Shown one piece after another: positions 17,585 through 27,843 of a stretch of DNA of 64,000 bases. Location: the NCBI GenBank assembly GCA_050176585.1, contig JBFXHX010000011.1, forward strand, positions 1-64,000, written 5' to 3'. This DNA is from CAYYWP01 sp050176585 (lineage in GTDB: Bacteria; Desulfobacterota; Binatia; HRBIN30; CADEER01). Made by a program: the position numbers and the translations under genes. Position 1 is the stretch's first letter. Each line of letters opens with the position of its first letter. The notes under the pieces are model-generated. The model was not told the origin of the DNA, did not search any database, and saw only the letters and a program-made list of their open reading frames with translations.

Positions 17585-18283
17585 GTGGTATTCACATCGG
17601 CCGCGAGCACCCGGCGCGGTTTGCTGTTGTGCGCGGGCCTAGTCGCGGCGGCCGCCGCGGTCGGGTTTGGCATCGTGCGCAATGCGCAGCTCGATCCCGA
17701 CGGGGTTCGCCAGGCGGTGCTGAGCTGGGGAACCTGGGCGCCGATCGCCTACATCGGCCTGGTCGCGTTGCGACCCGTGGTGCTCGTGCCGTCGGCGTTG
17801 CTGTTCATCACTGCTGGGGTGCTGTTCGGACCGATCTACGGAACCCTGTACGCGGTGACCGGCGGCGTGATCACCGCCGTTGCGACGTTTCTCCTCGCGC
17901 GCCGGCTGGGTGGCGAGTTCATCGCGGCCCGGCTGCCGTTTCGCGTGCAGCGGCTCGAGGCCGAGTGGGGCGCGGGCATGGTCGCACTGTTGAACATGAT
18001 GCCGGGCGTGCCGATGACGGCGGTCAGCTGCGGCGCCGCTCTGGCGCGTGTTCCGCTGCCCCAGTACGCACTGGCCGTCTGCGCGGGGCTGACGCCGCGC
18101 GTGCTGGCTTTCTGCGTGTTCGGGAAGTTCCTGCTCGACTTTGGCGCGCCGCAGTTCGCCGCCGCGGGGCTGGCGATCGCGACCCTCGTCGCGCTCGCAG
18201 TGGGGTTCCGCCGGTGGGACAATCGTCGCTCCGCAGTGCGGGCCGGCGACGTGGAGCAAGCTTTGAAGGGCTCGAGGCCTTAG
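17585..18283 (+). CDS. TVP38/TMEM64 (VTT-domain) membrane protein
   Basis: The product is 232 residues with a GTG start chosen because GGGAGA lies 5-9 bases upstream; a TTG at 17549 would extend it by 12. Five to six hydrophobic segments are visible. The VTT/SNARE-associated signature is present as ALLFITAGVLFGPIYGTLYAVTG together with a downstream RFG/ GMVALLNMMPGVPMTAVSCGAA segment. Homologues (DedA relatives, YdjX/YdjZ) are membrane proteins of uncertain activity, some linked to lipid scrambling or stress tolerance. It is divergent from gshA and its 3' end overlaps the glycerol kinase gene by 4 bp in a convergent arrangement. Confidence 0.82.
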   Translation: MVFTSAASTRRGLLLCAGLVAAAAAVGFGIVRNAQLDPDGVRQAVLSWGTWAPIAYIGLVALRPVVLVPSALLFITAGVLFGPIYGTLYAVTGGVITAVATFLLARRLGGEFIAARLPFRVQRLEAEWGAGMVALLNMMPGVPMTAVSCGAALARVPLPQYALAVCAGLTPRVLAFCVFGKFLLDFGAPQFAAAGLAIATLVALAVGFRRWDNRRSAVRAGDVEQALKGSRP

Positions 18284-19740
18284 CTGGTACGGTTCGGAGC
18301 TCTGGCAGCTCCGAGGCAGCCGCGCCAAGCCGCCAAGCGCGCTTCGCGCTCGTCCGCGCCGGTGCGCGGATAGAATACCCCGCCCGAGCGCCACGCCGCG
18401 CGCAAATCGTCGACGCCGCGCCAGACACCGGTAGCGCTACCGGCCAGATACGCCGCGCCGAGCCCCGTCGCCTGCACGGTTTCGGGTCGTTCGACGGGAT
18501 GCCCCAGGATGTCGGCCAGACATTGCACGAACACATCGTTGGCGGCCATGCCGCCGTCGATGCGCATGGGGGCATCGGCGGGTGCGCCGGCGTCGGCCAG
18601 CAGCGCCGTCAGCGCTTCGCAGGTGCGGAACGCGACGCCTTCGAGCACCGCGCGCACGATGTGCCCGCGCGTGCTGCCGCGCGAAAGGCCGCCGATCACA
18701 GCGCGCGCACCCGGGTCCATGTACGGCGTGCCGAGCCCCTGCAGCGCAGGAACGGCCCACACGCCCCCGCTGTCCGGTACCGACGCGGCCAGCGGCCCGG
18801 TTTCATTGGCGCTGGCAATGATGCCGAGGCCGTCGCGCAGCCACTGCACGGCGGCGCCAGCCGTCATCACCGCGCCTTCCAGACAGCAGCTCCGCTCGCC
18901 GCCGAGGCTCCACAGCACCAGCGGGTAGGCGCCGTGCTCGGAGAACACCGGTACGGCGCCGGTGTTGACGTCGATCATGGCGGAGGTGCCGAACGTGATC
19001 TTTGCGGTTCCGGGATGCACGGCGAGCTGCCCGAACATGGCCGCTTGCTGATCGCCGGCGACTCCGGCGAGCGGCACGGCGGCGCCGAACACGCCCGGGT
19101 CGGTGTGCCCGCACACGCCGCTCGAATCGACGATCCGCGGCAGCGCCGCCTCGGGCAGCCCGACGGCGGCGAGCGGGATCGCGTCCCAGGCGCCGCCGAG
19201 AAAGTCGTACAGGCCGGTGCACGACGCGTTCGAGTGATCGGTCACGTGCGTCCGGCCGCCGCTCAGTTGCCAGATCAGCCAGCTGTCGATGGTGCCGAAA
19301 CAGAGCTGTCCGCGCGCAGCGCGCGCGCCTGCGTCGAGTTCGCGCACGATCCACTCCAGCTTGGTGGCGGAAGCCAGCGCGTTCATGAAGATGCCGTCGG
19401 CCAGCAGGGCCGCGACGCGGTCGGCGGTGCGCGTGTCCTGCCAACTGATGGCGGGATAGAGCGGGCGTCCGGTAGCGCGCTCCCACACCACCGCCGTCGC
19501 GCGCTGAACCGCGAGCCCGACTCCGGCGAGGTCCGCCGGGCGCGCCCCCGCGGCACGCAGCGCGCCGGCGCTCACGCGTTGCGTCGCCGCCCAGATCTGC
19601 AGCGGGTCCTGCTCCACCCAGCCCGGGCGCGGAAACGCCGCCGCGATCTCCTCGTATGCCGCCCCGCGCAGGGCGCCGCGCTCGTCGAACACCAGCGCGC
19701 GCACGCTGGTGGTGCCTTCATCGATGGCCAAGACAAACAT
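18280..19740 (-). CDS. glpK: Glycerol kinase (FGGY family)
   Basis: The product is 486 residues. It phosphorylates glycerol to sn-glycerol-3-phosphate in the cytoplasm. Text recognised: FVLAIDEGTTSVRALVFD at the N-terminus (phosphate-binding loop), AISWQDTRTADRV, NASCTGLYDF, AGDQQAAMFGQLAVHPGTAKITFGTSA, CLEGAVMTAGAAVQWLRDG, LGTPYMDPGARAVIGGLSRGSTRGHI, and MRIDGGMAANDVFVQ. These fit glycerol kinase better than other FGGY sugar kinases, and the neighbouring glpD supports the assignment. The gene is last in a three-gene unit after glpD and an AGPS-like oxidase, separated from the latter by 88 bases containing a hairpin. Confidence 0.87.
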   Translation of the reverse strand: MFVLAIDEGTTSVRALVFDERGALRGAAYEEIAAAFPRPGWVEQDPLQIWAATQRVSAGALRAAGARPADLAGVGLAVQRATAVVWERATGRPLYPAISWQDTRTADRVAALLADGIFMNALASATKLEWIVRELDAGARAARGQLCFGTIDSWLIWQLSGGRTHVTDHSNASCTGLYDFLGGAWDAIPLAAVGLPEAALPRIVDSSGVCGHTDPGVFGAAVPLAGVAGDQQAAMFGQLAVHPGTAKITFGTSAMIDVNTGAVPVFSEHGAYPLVLWSLGGERSCCLEGAVMTAGAAVQWLRDGLGIIASANETGPLAASVPDSGGVWAVPALQGLGTPYMDPGARAVIGGLSRGSTRGHIVRAVLEGVAFRTCEALTALLADAGAPADAPMRIDGGMAANDVFVQCLADILGHPVERPETVQATGLGAAYLAGSATGVWRGVDDLRAAWRSGGVFYPRTGADEREARLAAWRGCLGAARAPNRTS

Positions 19741-19785
19741 CGGTCGCGGACAACTCAGCGCCGGCGGTCCCCATCGACCCGCGCG

Positions 19786-19818
19786 CCACTGGGGCGCGCG
19801 CGCGCACCGCGCCAGTGG
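19786..19818 (-). other. Intergenic hairpin between glpK and the AGPS-like gene
   Basis: CCACTGG (19786-19792) pairs with CCAGTGG (19812-19818), with extra G+C pairing inside. It lies in the only sizeable gap of the glycerol gene group and could separate transcript levels of glpK from the two upstream genes. Confidence 0.4.
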
Positions 19819-19828
19819 AACGCTGCGC

Positions 19829-21242
19829 TCACGGCGCCTCCGAAGGCAGCAGCGCGCCCGGGTTCAGGATGCCGTTCGGATCGAGCGCGCGCTTCACGGC
19901 CCGCATCACATCCAGCCCGGCGCCATGCTCGGCGCGCATCCAGGGGAGGCGCAAACGGCCGACGCCGTGATGGTGGCCGATCGTGCCGCCGACGCGCAGG
20001 GTCGCGTCCATCGCCTGACGCCAGCAGGCGAGATAGGTCGATTCCGCATCCGCCGGGTGCTCCGGGCGCGCAACGAAGGTGAAATACAGGTTCGCGCCCT
20101 GCGGGTAGGCATGCGAGCTGTGACCGGAGACCACGACGAGATGCTTCACCGCGCGCACGGCGGCGATCACCTCCGTGTAGAGTGTGTACAGGCGATCCCA
20201 CTGGGTGGCCACCTCGATCGTATCCAGCACGAAGCCGCGCGCGACGAACGACTGCAGCGACGGCACGTTGTTGCGCTCGCGGAGCCAATGCTGCACGGGC
20301 GCTTCGCCGACCGCTTCGCCGCCGTGCCCGCTGCATGCGTCGTGGCACGCCTCCGTCTCCGCGGCCGTCAGCGACGCCGGCCCTTCCGAGAGCGCGAGCA
20401 GGAGACAGCGATCGTCGTGCTGCCATTCTCCGAACGAGCGGCCGGTCTCGCTCGCATCGTAGAGCCGGAGCACCGGCGGCCGCCAGCCGGCGCGCACGAT
20501 GTGGCGCATCGCTTCGAGGCCGGAGTGGAAGTCCGGGAACGCGAAGCACTGCAGGCGCCGGCTGTCCGGCAGTGGGAAGACCTTGAGCGTCGCTTCGGTG
20601 ACAATGCCCGCGGTGCCCTCGGCGCCGAGAAACAGATGCCGCAGATCGGGGCCGGTGGCGCGGCGCGGCGCCGGCGGAACCCGCACCACCCGCCCGTCCG
20701 CCAGCACGACCTCCAACCCGAGCAGGATGTCCTCGATAGCGCCGTACCGGGTGGAAAACTGGCCGGCCGCGCGGGTCGCGATCCAGCCGCCGACCGTGGA
20801 GATGGCCATCGACTGCGGCCAGTGTCCGCTCGTGTAACCGCGCACCTGCAGCTCGTCTTCCAAGCGCTGGCCGTAGCGGCCCGCTTGTACGCGGACCTGC
20901 AGCGCGGTCTCATTCAGATCCAGCACCCGATCCATCCGGCGCAGGTCGACCACGATGGTGCGCGCGTCGGGCAATATGCCCCCGCACACGCCGGAACCGC
21001 CTCCGTACGGCACCACCGGCACGCGCTGCGCGTTGGCGTAGGCCAGCACGGTGGCGACGTCCGCGGCACTGGTCGGGTACACGATGCACGCCGGGCGCAC
21101 GTCGAGGCGGCCTTCGTGCGCGCGCAGCAGCGCGAGCGGCCAGTTGTCGTGGGCGTGCTCGGCGAGCGCGGCCACGGACCACTTGACCCGTTCGGTGCCG
21201 AGCACACGTGCGAGATCCGCGCGCACGCGCTCGACCTCGGCC

Positions 21243-21250
<8 letters not shown>
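19829..21250 (-). CDS. Alkylglycerone-phosphate-synthase-like FAD-linked oxidase
   Basis: The product is 473 residues with a start at ATG 21250, 8 bp inside the end of glpD. FAD-binding PCMH domain: CIVYPTSAADVATVLAYAN, PYGGGSGVCGG, GHWPQSMAISTVGGWIATRAAGQ, LGAEGTAGIVTEATLKV. The C-terminal half has GANLYFTFVARP and GGTIGHHHGVGRLRLPWM, which match the conserved Tyr and triple-His of alkyl-dihydroxyacetonephosphate synthase, the enzyme that exchanges the acyl group of acyl-DHAP for a fatty alcohol in ether-lipid synthesis. Bacterial relatives include oxidases of unclear role. Co-location with glpD and glpK fits a role in glycerolipid or triose-phosphate chemistry. Confidence 0.8.
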
Positions 21251-22922
<1,672 letters not shown>

Positions 22923-23226
22923 GTGCCGAATCGACTGTCTCACCGCCCGCGCGGCCCGTCAACGCACTGCGGCATGGATGGGGACCGCCAATGGCGGCGG
23001 GGATTACGCGCTGCGTTAATCGCGTGTAGCCGCGGGACCTGTGCCCGCACGGCATCGCGCACCGATGCCCCCGGGAGGGGGACGCGGCACGAGTGTGTCG
23101 TGTGTGGCGATGCCGCAGCCCATCAGCGCCGGCCCCCCGGGGGGCCACAGGTGCCGCGGCCAAACGAGCACGGCGGGCGAATCCGGGCTGCTTGACCGCG
23201 ACCGCGCCCCCCGCTTTCATCGGCGG
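22923..23226. other. Divergent intergenic region
   Basis: This 304-bp gap separates glpD (minus) from the HAD gene (plus). It carries the third dispersed double-hairpin repeat at about 23025-23080. No clear promoter hexamers are seen; both flanking operons must be transcribed from here. Confidence 0.6.
23025..23080 (+). repeat. Dispersed double-hairpin repeat, copy 3
   Basis: TGTAGCCGCGGGACCTGTG... continues into GGCATCG-CGCAC-CGATGCC, a perfect 7-bp second hairpin, then CCCGGG. It is preceded by TAATCGCG, as the copy at 13383 is preceded by TAATCCCG, so similarity extends a few bases upstream. Confidence 0.7.
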
Positions 23227-23931
23227 GTGACGCTCGAGGCAATCCTGTTCGATTACGGCGGCACGCTGGATGGACCGGCGAGCCACTGGTTGGATCGCTT
23301 CGTCGCCCTGTACCGCGCGGCCGGCATGGACATGCCCCTCGAACGGCTGAAGCCGGCCTTCTATGCGGCCGACGAGCTAGCCTATGCCGATCGGTCCGTC
23401 GCGGAGATGTCGCTCGCCGCGCTGATAGAGTTTCACGTCGGGGTGCAGCACGCCCGGCTCGGCATCGACGATCGCCGTCTGCGCCGGCAGCTGGTCGACG
23501 CCTTCGTCGCGGGGTCGGAACGCGCCTTGGCCGAGAGCCGCGCACATCTCGAACGGCTCGCGCCGCACTATCGCCTCGGCGTGGTCTCGAACTTCTACGG
23601 CAACGTGGCGCGCATCCTCGCCGACGCCGGCTTCGCGCCGTTGCTGGCGGTGGTCGCGGATTCGACGCACGTGGGCGCGATGAAACCGGATCGCCGCATC
23701 TTCGCGCACGCGCTCGCCGCGCTCGGGACCGCGCCGGCGGCGACCTTGCACGTGGGCGATTCGCACGAGCGCGACGTGTGCGCGGCGCACGCGCTCGGCT
23801 TGCGCACCGCCTGGGTGGTCGCGCCCGAGCGGCGCGGCGAATCCAACCGGGTCGCCGATTTCGTGGTCAGCTCGTGGCCCGAGCTGCTCGCGCATTTGGA
23901 ATCTCCCGCGCGGACGACGAGCCGGGCATGA
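23227..23931 (+). CDS. HAD-superfamily phosphatase
   Basis: The product is 234 residues. The GTG at 23227 is the natural start because the catalytic loop LFDYGGTLDG begins six residues later. In that loop the usual second Asp of DxDGT is replaced by Tyr-Gly-Gly (D-Y-G-G-T), a variant known in the family. Other motifs: GVVSNFYGN (motif II Ser), MKPDRRIFAHAL (motif III Lys) and HVGDSHERDVCAA (motif IV). It opens the eight-gene lipid-type cluster and overlaps the nucleotidyltransferase gene by 4 bp. Within that cluster a role in dephosphorylating a polyol- or sugar-phosphate intermediate is inferred. Confidence 0.85.
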   Translation: MTLEAILFDYGGTLDGPASHWLDRFVALYRAAGMDMPLERLKPAFYAADELAYADRSVAEMSLAALIEFHVGVQHARLGIDDRRLRRQLVDAFVAGSERALAESRAHLERLAPHYRLGVVSNFYGNVARILADAGFAPLLAVVADSTHVGAMKPDRRIFAHALAALGTAPAATLHVGDSHERDVCAAHALGLRTAWVVAPERRGESNRVADFVVSSWPELLAHLESPARTTSRA

Positions 23932-24641
23932 AAGCGGGATTGATCGCCGCCGGGCACGGCGAGCGCCTGCGCGGCGCCGGCATCGCCGCGCCGAAGCCGC
24001 TCGTGCGCGTCGCGGGCAAAGCGCTGATCGACCACGTGCTCGACGCGGCGGCGGCAGCCGGCATCGGCGAGGCGGCGTGCATCTTCAACGCCGAGCACCC
24101 CGCCGACGCCGTCGAGGCGCACTGTCGCGCGCGCCGCGGCGCTCCCCGCCTCGCGATCGTGCGGCGCACGACGCCGAGCTCGATGGAAAGCCTCTTCACG
24201 CTCGCGCCGCAGTTCGCCGACGGGCGGTTTCTGCTACTCACCGTCGACGCCCTCTTCGCGCCCCACGTGCTGCGCGCGTTTCTCGGCGCCGCGGAGCAGC
24301 TGCGCGACGCCGATGCCGTGCTCGCCGTTACCGATTTCATCGACGATGAAAAGCCGCTGTACGCCGCGCTCGACGCGACTGGACGCGTCACCGCGCTCGG
24401 CGACGTCGCCGCCGGCAGCCCGCTGATCACCGCCGGGTTCTACGTCTTCGATCCCCGCGTCTTCGCCGAGATCGACGCGGCGCGCGCGGTGCCGCTCACG
24501 GCGCTCCGACAGTTTCTCGCCCACCTCCTCGTGCGCGGATACGCGATCTATGGCGCGCCGATCGGCAAAACGCTGGACGTCGATCGCCCGCAGGACCTCG
24601 CCGCGGCGGAAGCGTTCGTGGAGCGCGGGTTCAGCGCGTGA
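23928..24641 (+). CDS. Sugar/polyol-phosphate nucleotidyltransferase
   Basis: The product is 237 residues with an ATG in an ATGA overlap with the HAD gene. The N-terminal KAGLIAAGHGERLRGAG is the nucleotide-binding loop (AAGxGxRL), followed by PKPLVRVAGKALIDHVLD, the PKxLxxVxGKPLI signature. LLLTVDALFAP holds the metal-binding Asp in the usual FLLLxxD context, and GKTLDVDRPQDLAAAE ends the fold. This is the class that makes CDP- or NDP-activated sugars, inositols or choline. In the archaeal di-inositol-phosphate pathway such a domain is fused to a CDP-alcohol phosphatidyltransferase; here that partner gene, with a degenerate copy of this domain, lies 3 kb downstream. Confidence 0.85.
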   Translation: MKAGLIAAGHGERLRGAGIAAPKPLVRVAGKALIDHVLDAAAAAGIGEAACIFNAEHPADAVEAHCRARRGAPRLAIVRRTTPSSMESLFTLAPQFADGRFLLLTVDALFAPHVLRAFLGAAEQLRDADAVLAVTDFIDDEKPLYAALDATGRVTALGDVAAGSPLITAGFYVFDPRVFAEIDAARAVPLTALRQFLAHLLVRGYAIYGAPIGKTLDVDRPQDLAAAEAFVERGFSA

Positions 24642-25441
24642 TCGATTTCCTCGGCATCGCCCGCGAGCGGATCTACTCGCCGGGAAAAGTCGACGACGAT
24701 CGGGCCATTCTGGAGGCGGTCGCCGGCGAGCTCCGCTTGACGCATCGCGTCGCAGTGGTCAGCGCCGACGACCGCCTGCCCGCTGTCGCGCCCCCGACCG
24801 TCGTGTTCGCCATGTGTCAGGGGCCGGTCGCACTGGCGAAGCTGCGCGAGTGGGAAGCGGCCGGCGTGCGGGTGATCAACTGCGTCGCCGGCATCGAGAA
24901 TGCGCACCGCCGGCGCATGCTCGCCGCCTTTGCCCGCCATGGGGTCGCGCACCCGGAGAGCGTGCTGGTGCCCACCGCCGCACCCGGAGCGCTGCCGGAC
25001 TGGGTCGATGCCGGCGCGTGGCTCAAGCGGGGAGACGTGCACGCGATCGAGGCGGGCGACGTGCTGGCCGTAACGGATCGCGCCTCGGCGCGCACCGCGC
25101 TCGCCGCCTTTGCCGACCGCGGCATCGCGAGCGCTCTGCTGCAGCGCCACGCGCCCGGCAGCGTGATCAAGTTCTACGCGGTGTGCCGCGGTGCGTACTT
25201 CCGCTGGTTCGCGACGGCGGGCGCGCCGCGCCTGAGCGAGCGCGCCGAAGAACGCATGCAGCGCCTCGCCGAGGCCGGCGCCGCGGCACTTCAACTAGAA
25301 GTTTTCGGCGGCGATTGCGTTTGTGACGACCAAGAAAACTTATCGTTGATTGACTTGAACGACTGGCCTAGCTACGGTCGCTGCCGCTCCGAAGCGGCTG
25401 CAGCGATAGCCCTGTACATACGACGAGTGAGAACCCCGTGA
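24638..25441 (+). CDS. ATP-grasp-like protein
   Basis: The product is 267 residues with a GTG start in a GTGA overlap. The N-terminal half is a pre-ATP-grasp Rossmann-like domain (RVAVVSADDRLPAV, VVFAMCQGPVALAKLREWEAAGVRVINC). The middle has KRGDVHAIEAGDV and LLQRHAPGSVIKFYAVC, resembling the ATP-binding lobe. The end, ALQLEVFGGDCVCDDQ...SLIDLNDWPSYGRC, is the metal-binding D...N pair of ATP-grasp enzymes. Such proteins ligate a carboxylate to an amine or thiol. In this cluster, with an aminotransferase next to it, it could acylate the introduced amino group with an amino acid; this is inference. It is short for the fold. Confidence 0.7.
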   Translation: MIDFLGIARERIYSPGKVDDDRAILEAVAGELRLTHRVAVVSADDRLPAVAPPTVVFAMCQGPVALAKLREWEAAGVRVINCVAGIENAHRRRMLAAFARHGVAHPESVLVPTAAPGALPDWVDAGAWLKRGDVHAIEAGDVLAVTDRASARTALAAFADRGIASALLQRHAPGSVIKFYAVCRGAYFRWFATAGAPRLSERAEERMQRLAEAGAAALQLEVFGGDCVCDDQENLSLIDLNDWPSYGRCRSEAAAAIALYIRRVRTP

Positions 25442-26793
25442 AGACCGCCCCGCGCGCGACACCAAGCGCCGAACCCGTTCCCGGACCCAAGTCGCGCGCC
25501 ACCTACACGGCCGAGCAGGCGTACATCGCTCCCGGCCTGCAGCGCATCGCGCAGCTCTCCGAGTTGACCATCGAAGAGGGCCGCGGCTCGACGCTGATCG
25601 ACGCCGATGGCAACGAGTATCTCGACTTCTTTGCCGGCGTTGCCGTCGCCAGCCTCGGCCACTCGCATCCGCGCTACGTGAAGGCGATGCAGCGGCAGCT
25701 GGAGAAGAGCGTGGTCGGCAGCTTCACCAGCGCGCCGCGCCTGAAGCTGCTCCAGCTGCTCGCGGAGCTCACCCCCGGCGCGCTGTGCCGCACACAGCTC
25801 TACAGCGGCGGCGCGGAGGCCGTCGAGGCGGCGATTCGCCTGGCGAAGTCGTACACGAAGAAGTTTGAGGTCGTCGGTTTCTGGGGCGGGTTTCATGGCA
25901 AGACCGGCGGCGTCATCGGCCTCATCGGCGACAGCTGGAAGCAGAACTGGGGCCCGTTGCCGAGCGGCACCCACCTCGTGCCGTACGCGGACTGCTACCG
26001 CTGCCCATTCAAGCTCGAGTACCCGAGCTGTGGCATGGCGTGTCTCGACTTCGCGCGCGAGCAAATCAAGGTCGCCACCGCCGGCGCGATCGCCGCCGTG
26101 TTGGTCGAGCCGATGCAGGGCACCGCGGGCAACGTCATTCCGCCGCCCGAGTTCCTGCCCGGCGTGCAGGCGATCGCGAAGGAAAACGGTGCGCTGCTGA
26201 TCGCCGACGAGATGATCACCGGCTTCGGCAGGACCGGGAAGATGTTCGGGGTCGAACACACCGGCACCGAGCCCGACGTGATGACGATCGGCAAGGGCTT
26301 CGGTTGCGGCTTTCCGGTCACCGGATTGATCTCCACCGACGAGGTCACGCAGTCGTTGCCGTTCGCCAAGCCGAGCTCGTCATCGTCGAGCTACGGCGGC
26401 AACCCGCTCGCAGCCACCGCGGCCCTGACCACGGTCGAGACGATCCTCGACGAGCAGTTGACCGAGAACGCGGCACGCGTCGGCGAGGTCCTGCTGAACG
26501 GCTTGCGCGCGCTGCAGGAGAAATACCCGTTCATCGGGGACGTGCGCGGCACCGGTTTGATGATCGGCATGGACCTGGTCAGGGATCGGCGCACCAAGGA
26601 GCCGCTGCCGAGCCCGGTCACGGAGGCGATCTTCATCGGCGCGCTACACCGCGGGCTGCTGCTGATGGGTTACTTCTCGCGCGTCCGCATCAATCCGCCA
26701 CTGGTGCTGACGGAACAGGAAGCGCGCGACGGCGTCGCGATCCTCGACGAAGTATTCGCCGAAATCGAACGCGACGGCCGCTACCGGGCATGA
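25438..26793 (+). CDS. Class III PLP-dependent aminotransferase
   Basis: The product is 451 residues with a GTG start overlapping the ATP-grasp stop. Landmarks: YLDFFAGVAVASLGHSHPRYV, YSGGAEAVEAAIRLAKSYT, GFWGGFHGKTGGVIGL, a Cys-rich loop DCYRCPFKLEYPSCGMAC, VEPMQGTAGNVIPP, LIADEMITGFGRTGKMFGVEH, TIGKGFGCGFPVTG (PLP lysine), and SSYGGNPLAATAAL. This is the omega-amino acid:oxo-acid fold used by GABA, ornithine and diaminobutyrate transaminases. The acceptor cannot be read from sequence. Inside the cluster it probably aminates the keto product of the adjacent Gfo/Idh dehydrogenase. Confidence 0.88.
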   Translation: MKTAPRATPSAEPVPGPKSRATYTAEQAYIAPGLQRIAQLSELTIEEGRGSTLIDADGNEYLDFFAGVAVASLGHSHPRYVKAMQRQLEKSVVGSFTSAPRLKLLQLLAELTPGALCRTQLYSGGAEAVEAAIRLAKSYTKKFEVVGFWGGFHGKTGGVIGLIGDSWKQNWGPLPSGTHLVPYADCYRCPFKLEYPSCGMACLDFAREQIKVATAGAIAAVLVEPMQGTAGNVIPPPEFLPGVQAIAKENGALLIADEMITGFGRTGKMFGVEHTGTEPDVMTIGKGFGCGFPVTGLISTDEVTQSLPFAKPSSSSSSYGGNPLAATAALTTVETILDEQLTENAARVGEVLLNGLRALQEKYPFIGDVRGTGLMIGMDLVRDRRTKEPLPSPVTEAIFIGALHRGLLLMGYFSRVRINPPLVLTEQEARDGVAILDEVFAEIERDGRYRA

Positions 26794-27830
26794 GGCCGCG
26801 CCGCACGGCCCTCCTCGGATTCGGGCACGTCGCCGAGCACGGGCACCTGCCCGCGTGGCGCGCGCGCCGCGATTTCGCGATCACTGCCGTGGTCGAGCCC
26901 GACGGGGCGCGGCGGGAGCTCGCGCGAGCGCTATTGCCCGAGGCTGCCATCTACGCCGACGCGACGAGCCTGTTCGCGGCCGAAACTCTTGATGCGGTCG
27001 ACATCGCCGCGCCTCCCGCCCTGCATGCGCCCCTAGCGGTCGCCGCGGCGCGCGCCGGTTGTCACATCCTGTGCGAGAAACCGCTCGCGACCGCACTCCC
27101 GGATTATCTCGCCATGCGCGAGGCGGCGCGCGCCGCCGGCGTGGCGTTGTGCACGGTGCACAACTGGAAGTACTCGGCGCAATTCGGGCGCCTGGCGGCG
27201 ATGCTCGCGGGCGGCGAGGTCGGGCGGCCCACGCACATCCGCCTGGAGACGATCCGCACCGGCCGCGCCGTGAGCGTCGGCAGCGAGTGGCGCGGCGACC
27301 GCGCGCTCGCCGGCGGCGGCATTCTGGTCGACCACGGCTGGCACACGCTGTACCTCCTGCTCGCGCTCGCCAACGAGCGCCCCGAGCGCGTGTGGGCGCA
27401 GATCGAGCGCCGGCGCTACACCGAGGCAGCGGTCGAGGACACCGTCACGTGTCAGATCGAGTTTCCCTCGCTGCGCGGGGAGATCTTCCTCACCTGGGCC
27501 GGCGATGCCCGCCGCACGTGCTGGGAAGTGCACGGGTCGAACGGCATCGTGCGCTTGTCCGACGATCGCGGCGCGCTGCACCAGGACGGCGCACAGCACG
27601 ACCTCGTGTTCGCGAGCTCGCTCTCGGAAGGGTCGCACCATCCGGACTGGTTCGGCGCGGTGATCGACGACTTCGCCGCCGAGATCGAGGACGCCGCGCG
27701 CCGCGGCCGCAACCTGGCCGAGGCCGAATGCTGCGTGCTGCTCACGGCGCTCGCCTATGAGTCGGGCGCGCAAGGCGGGCGGCCGCTGGCCGTCCCGGCC
27801 GAGCTGCCCGGTGTCGCGACCGCCGGCTGA
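26790..27830 (+). CDS. Gfo/Idh/MocA-family NAD(P)-dependent oxidoreductase
   Basis: The product is 346 residues with an ATGA overlap with the aminotransferase gene. The N-terminal Rossmann domain has ALLGFGHVAEHGHLPAW (nucleotide loop), AVDIAAPPALHAPLAVAAARAG-like text and CHILCEKPLATALPDYLAM with the family's EKP lysine. The C-terminal domain has GGGILVDHGWHTLYLLL, the His-containing segment (DxGxHxxD-like) that acts as catalytic acid. Family members oxidise or reduce sugars and inositols at a ring carbon. Next to a transaminase the natural reading is oxidation of a polyol or cyclitol hydroxyl to a ketone before amination. Confidence 0.87.
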   Translation: MRPRRTALLGFGHVAEHGHLPAWRARRDFAITAVVEPDGARRELARALLPEAAIYADATSLFAAETLDAVDIAAPPALHAPLAVAAARAGCHILCEKPLATALPDYLAMREAARAAGVALCTVHNWKYSAQFGRLAAMLAGGEVGRPTHIRLETIRTGRAVSVGSEWRGDRALAGGGILVDHGWHTLYLLLALANERPERVWAQIERRRYTEAAVEDTVTCQIEFPSLRGEIFLTWAGDARRTCWEVHGSNGIVRLSDDRGALHQDGAQHDLVFASSLSEGSHHPDWFGAVIDDFAAEIEDAARRGRNLAEAECCVLLTALAYESGAQGGRPLAVPAELPGVATAG

Positions 27831-27843
27831 ACGCCGCCGCGAC

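Noticed and set aside
17449..20082. An 877-codon plus-strand open frame
   Set aside because: It runs antisense to glpK and across the TVP38 gene, with low-complexity Arg/Gly text.
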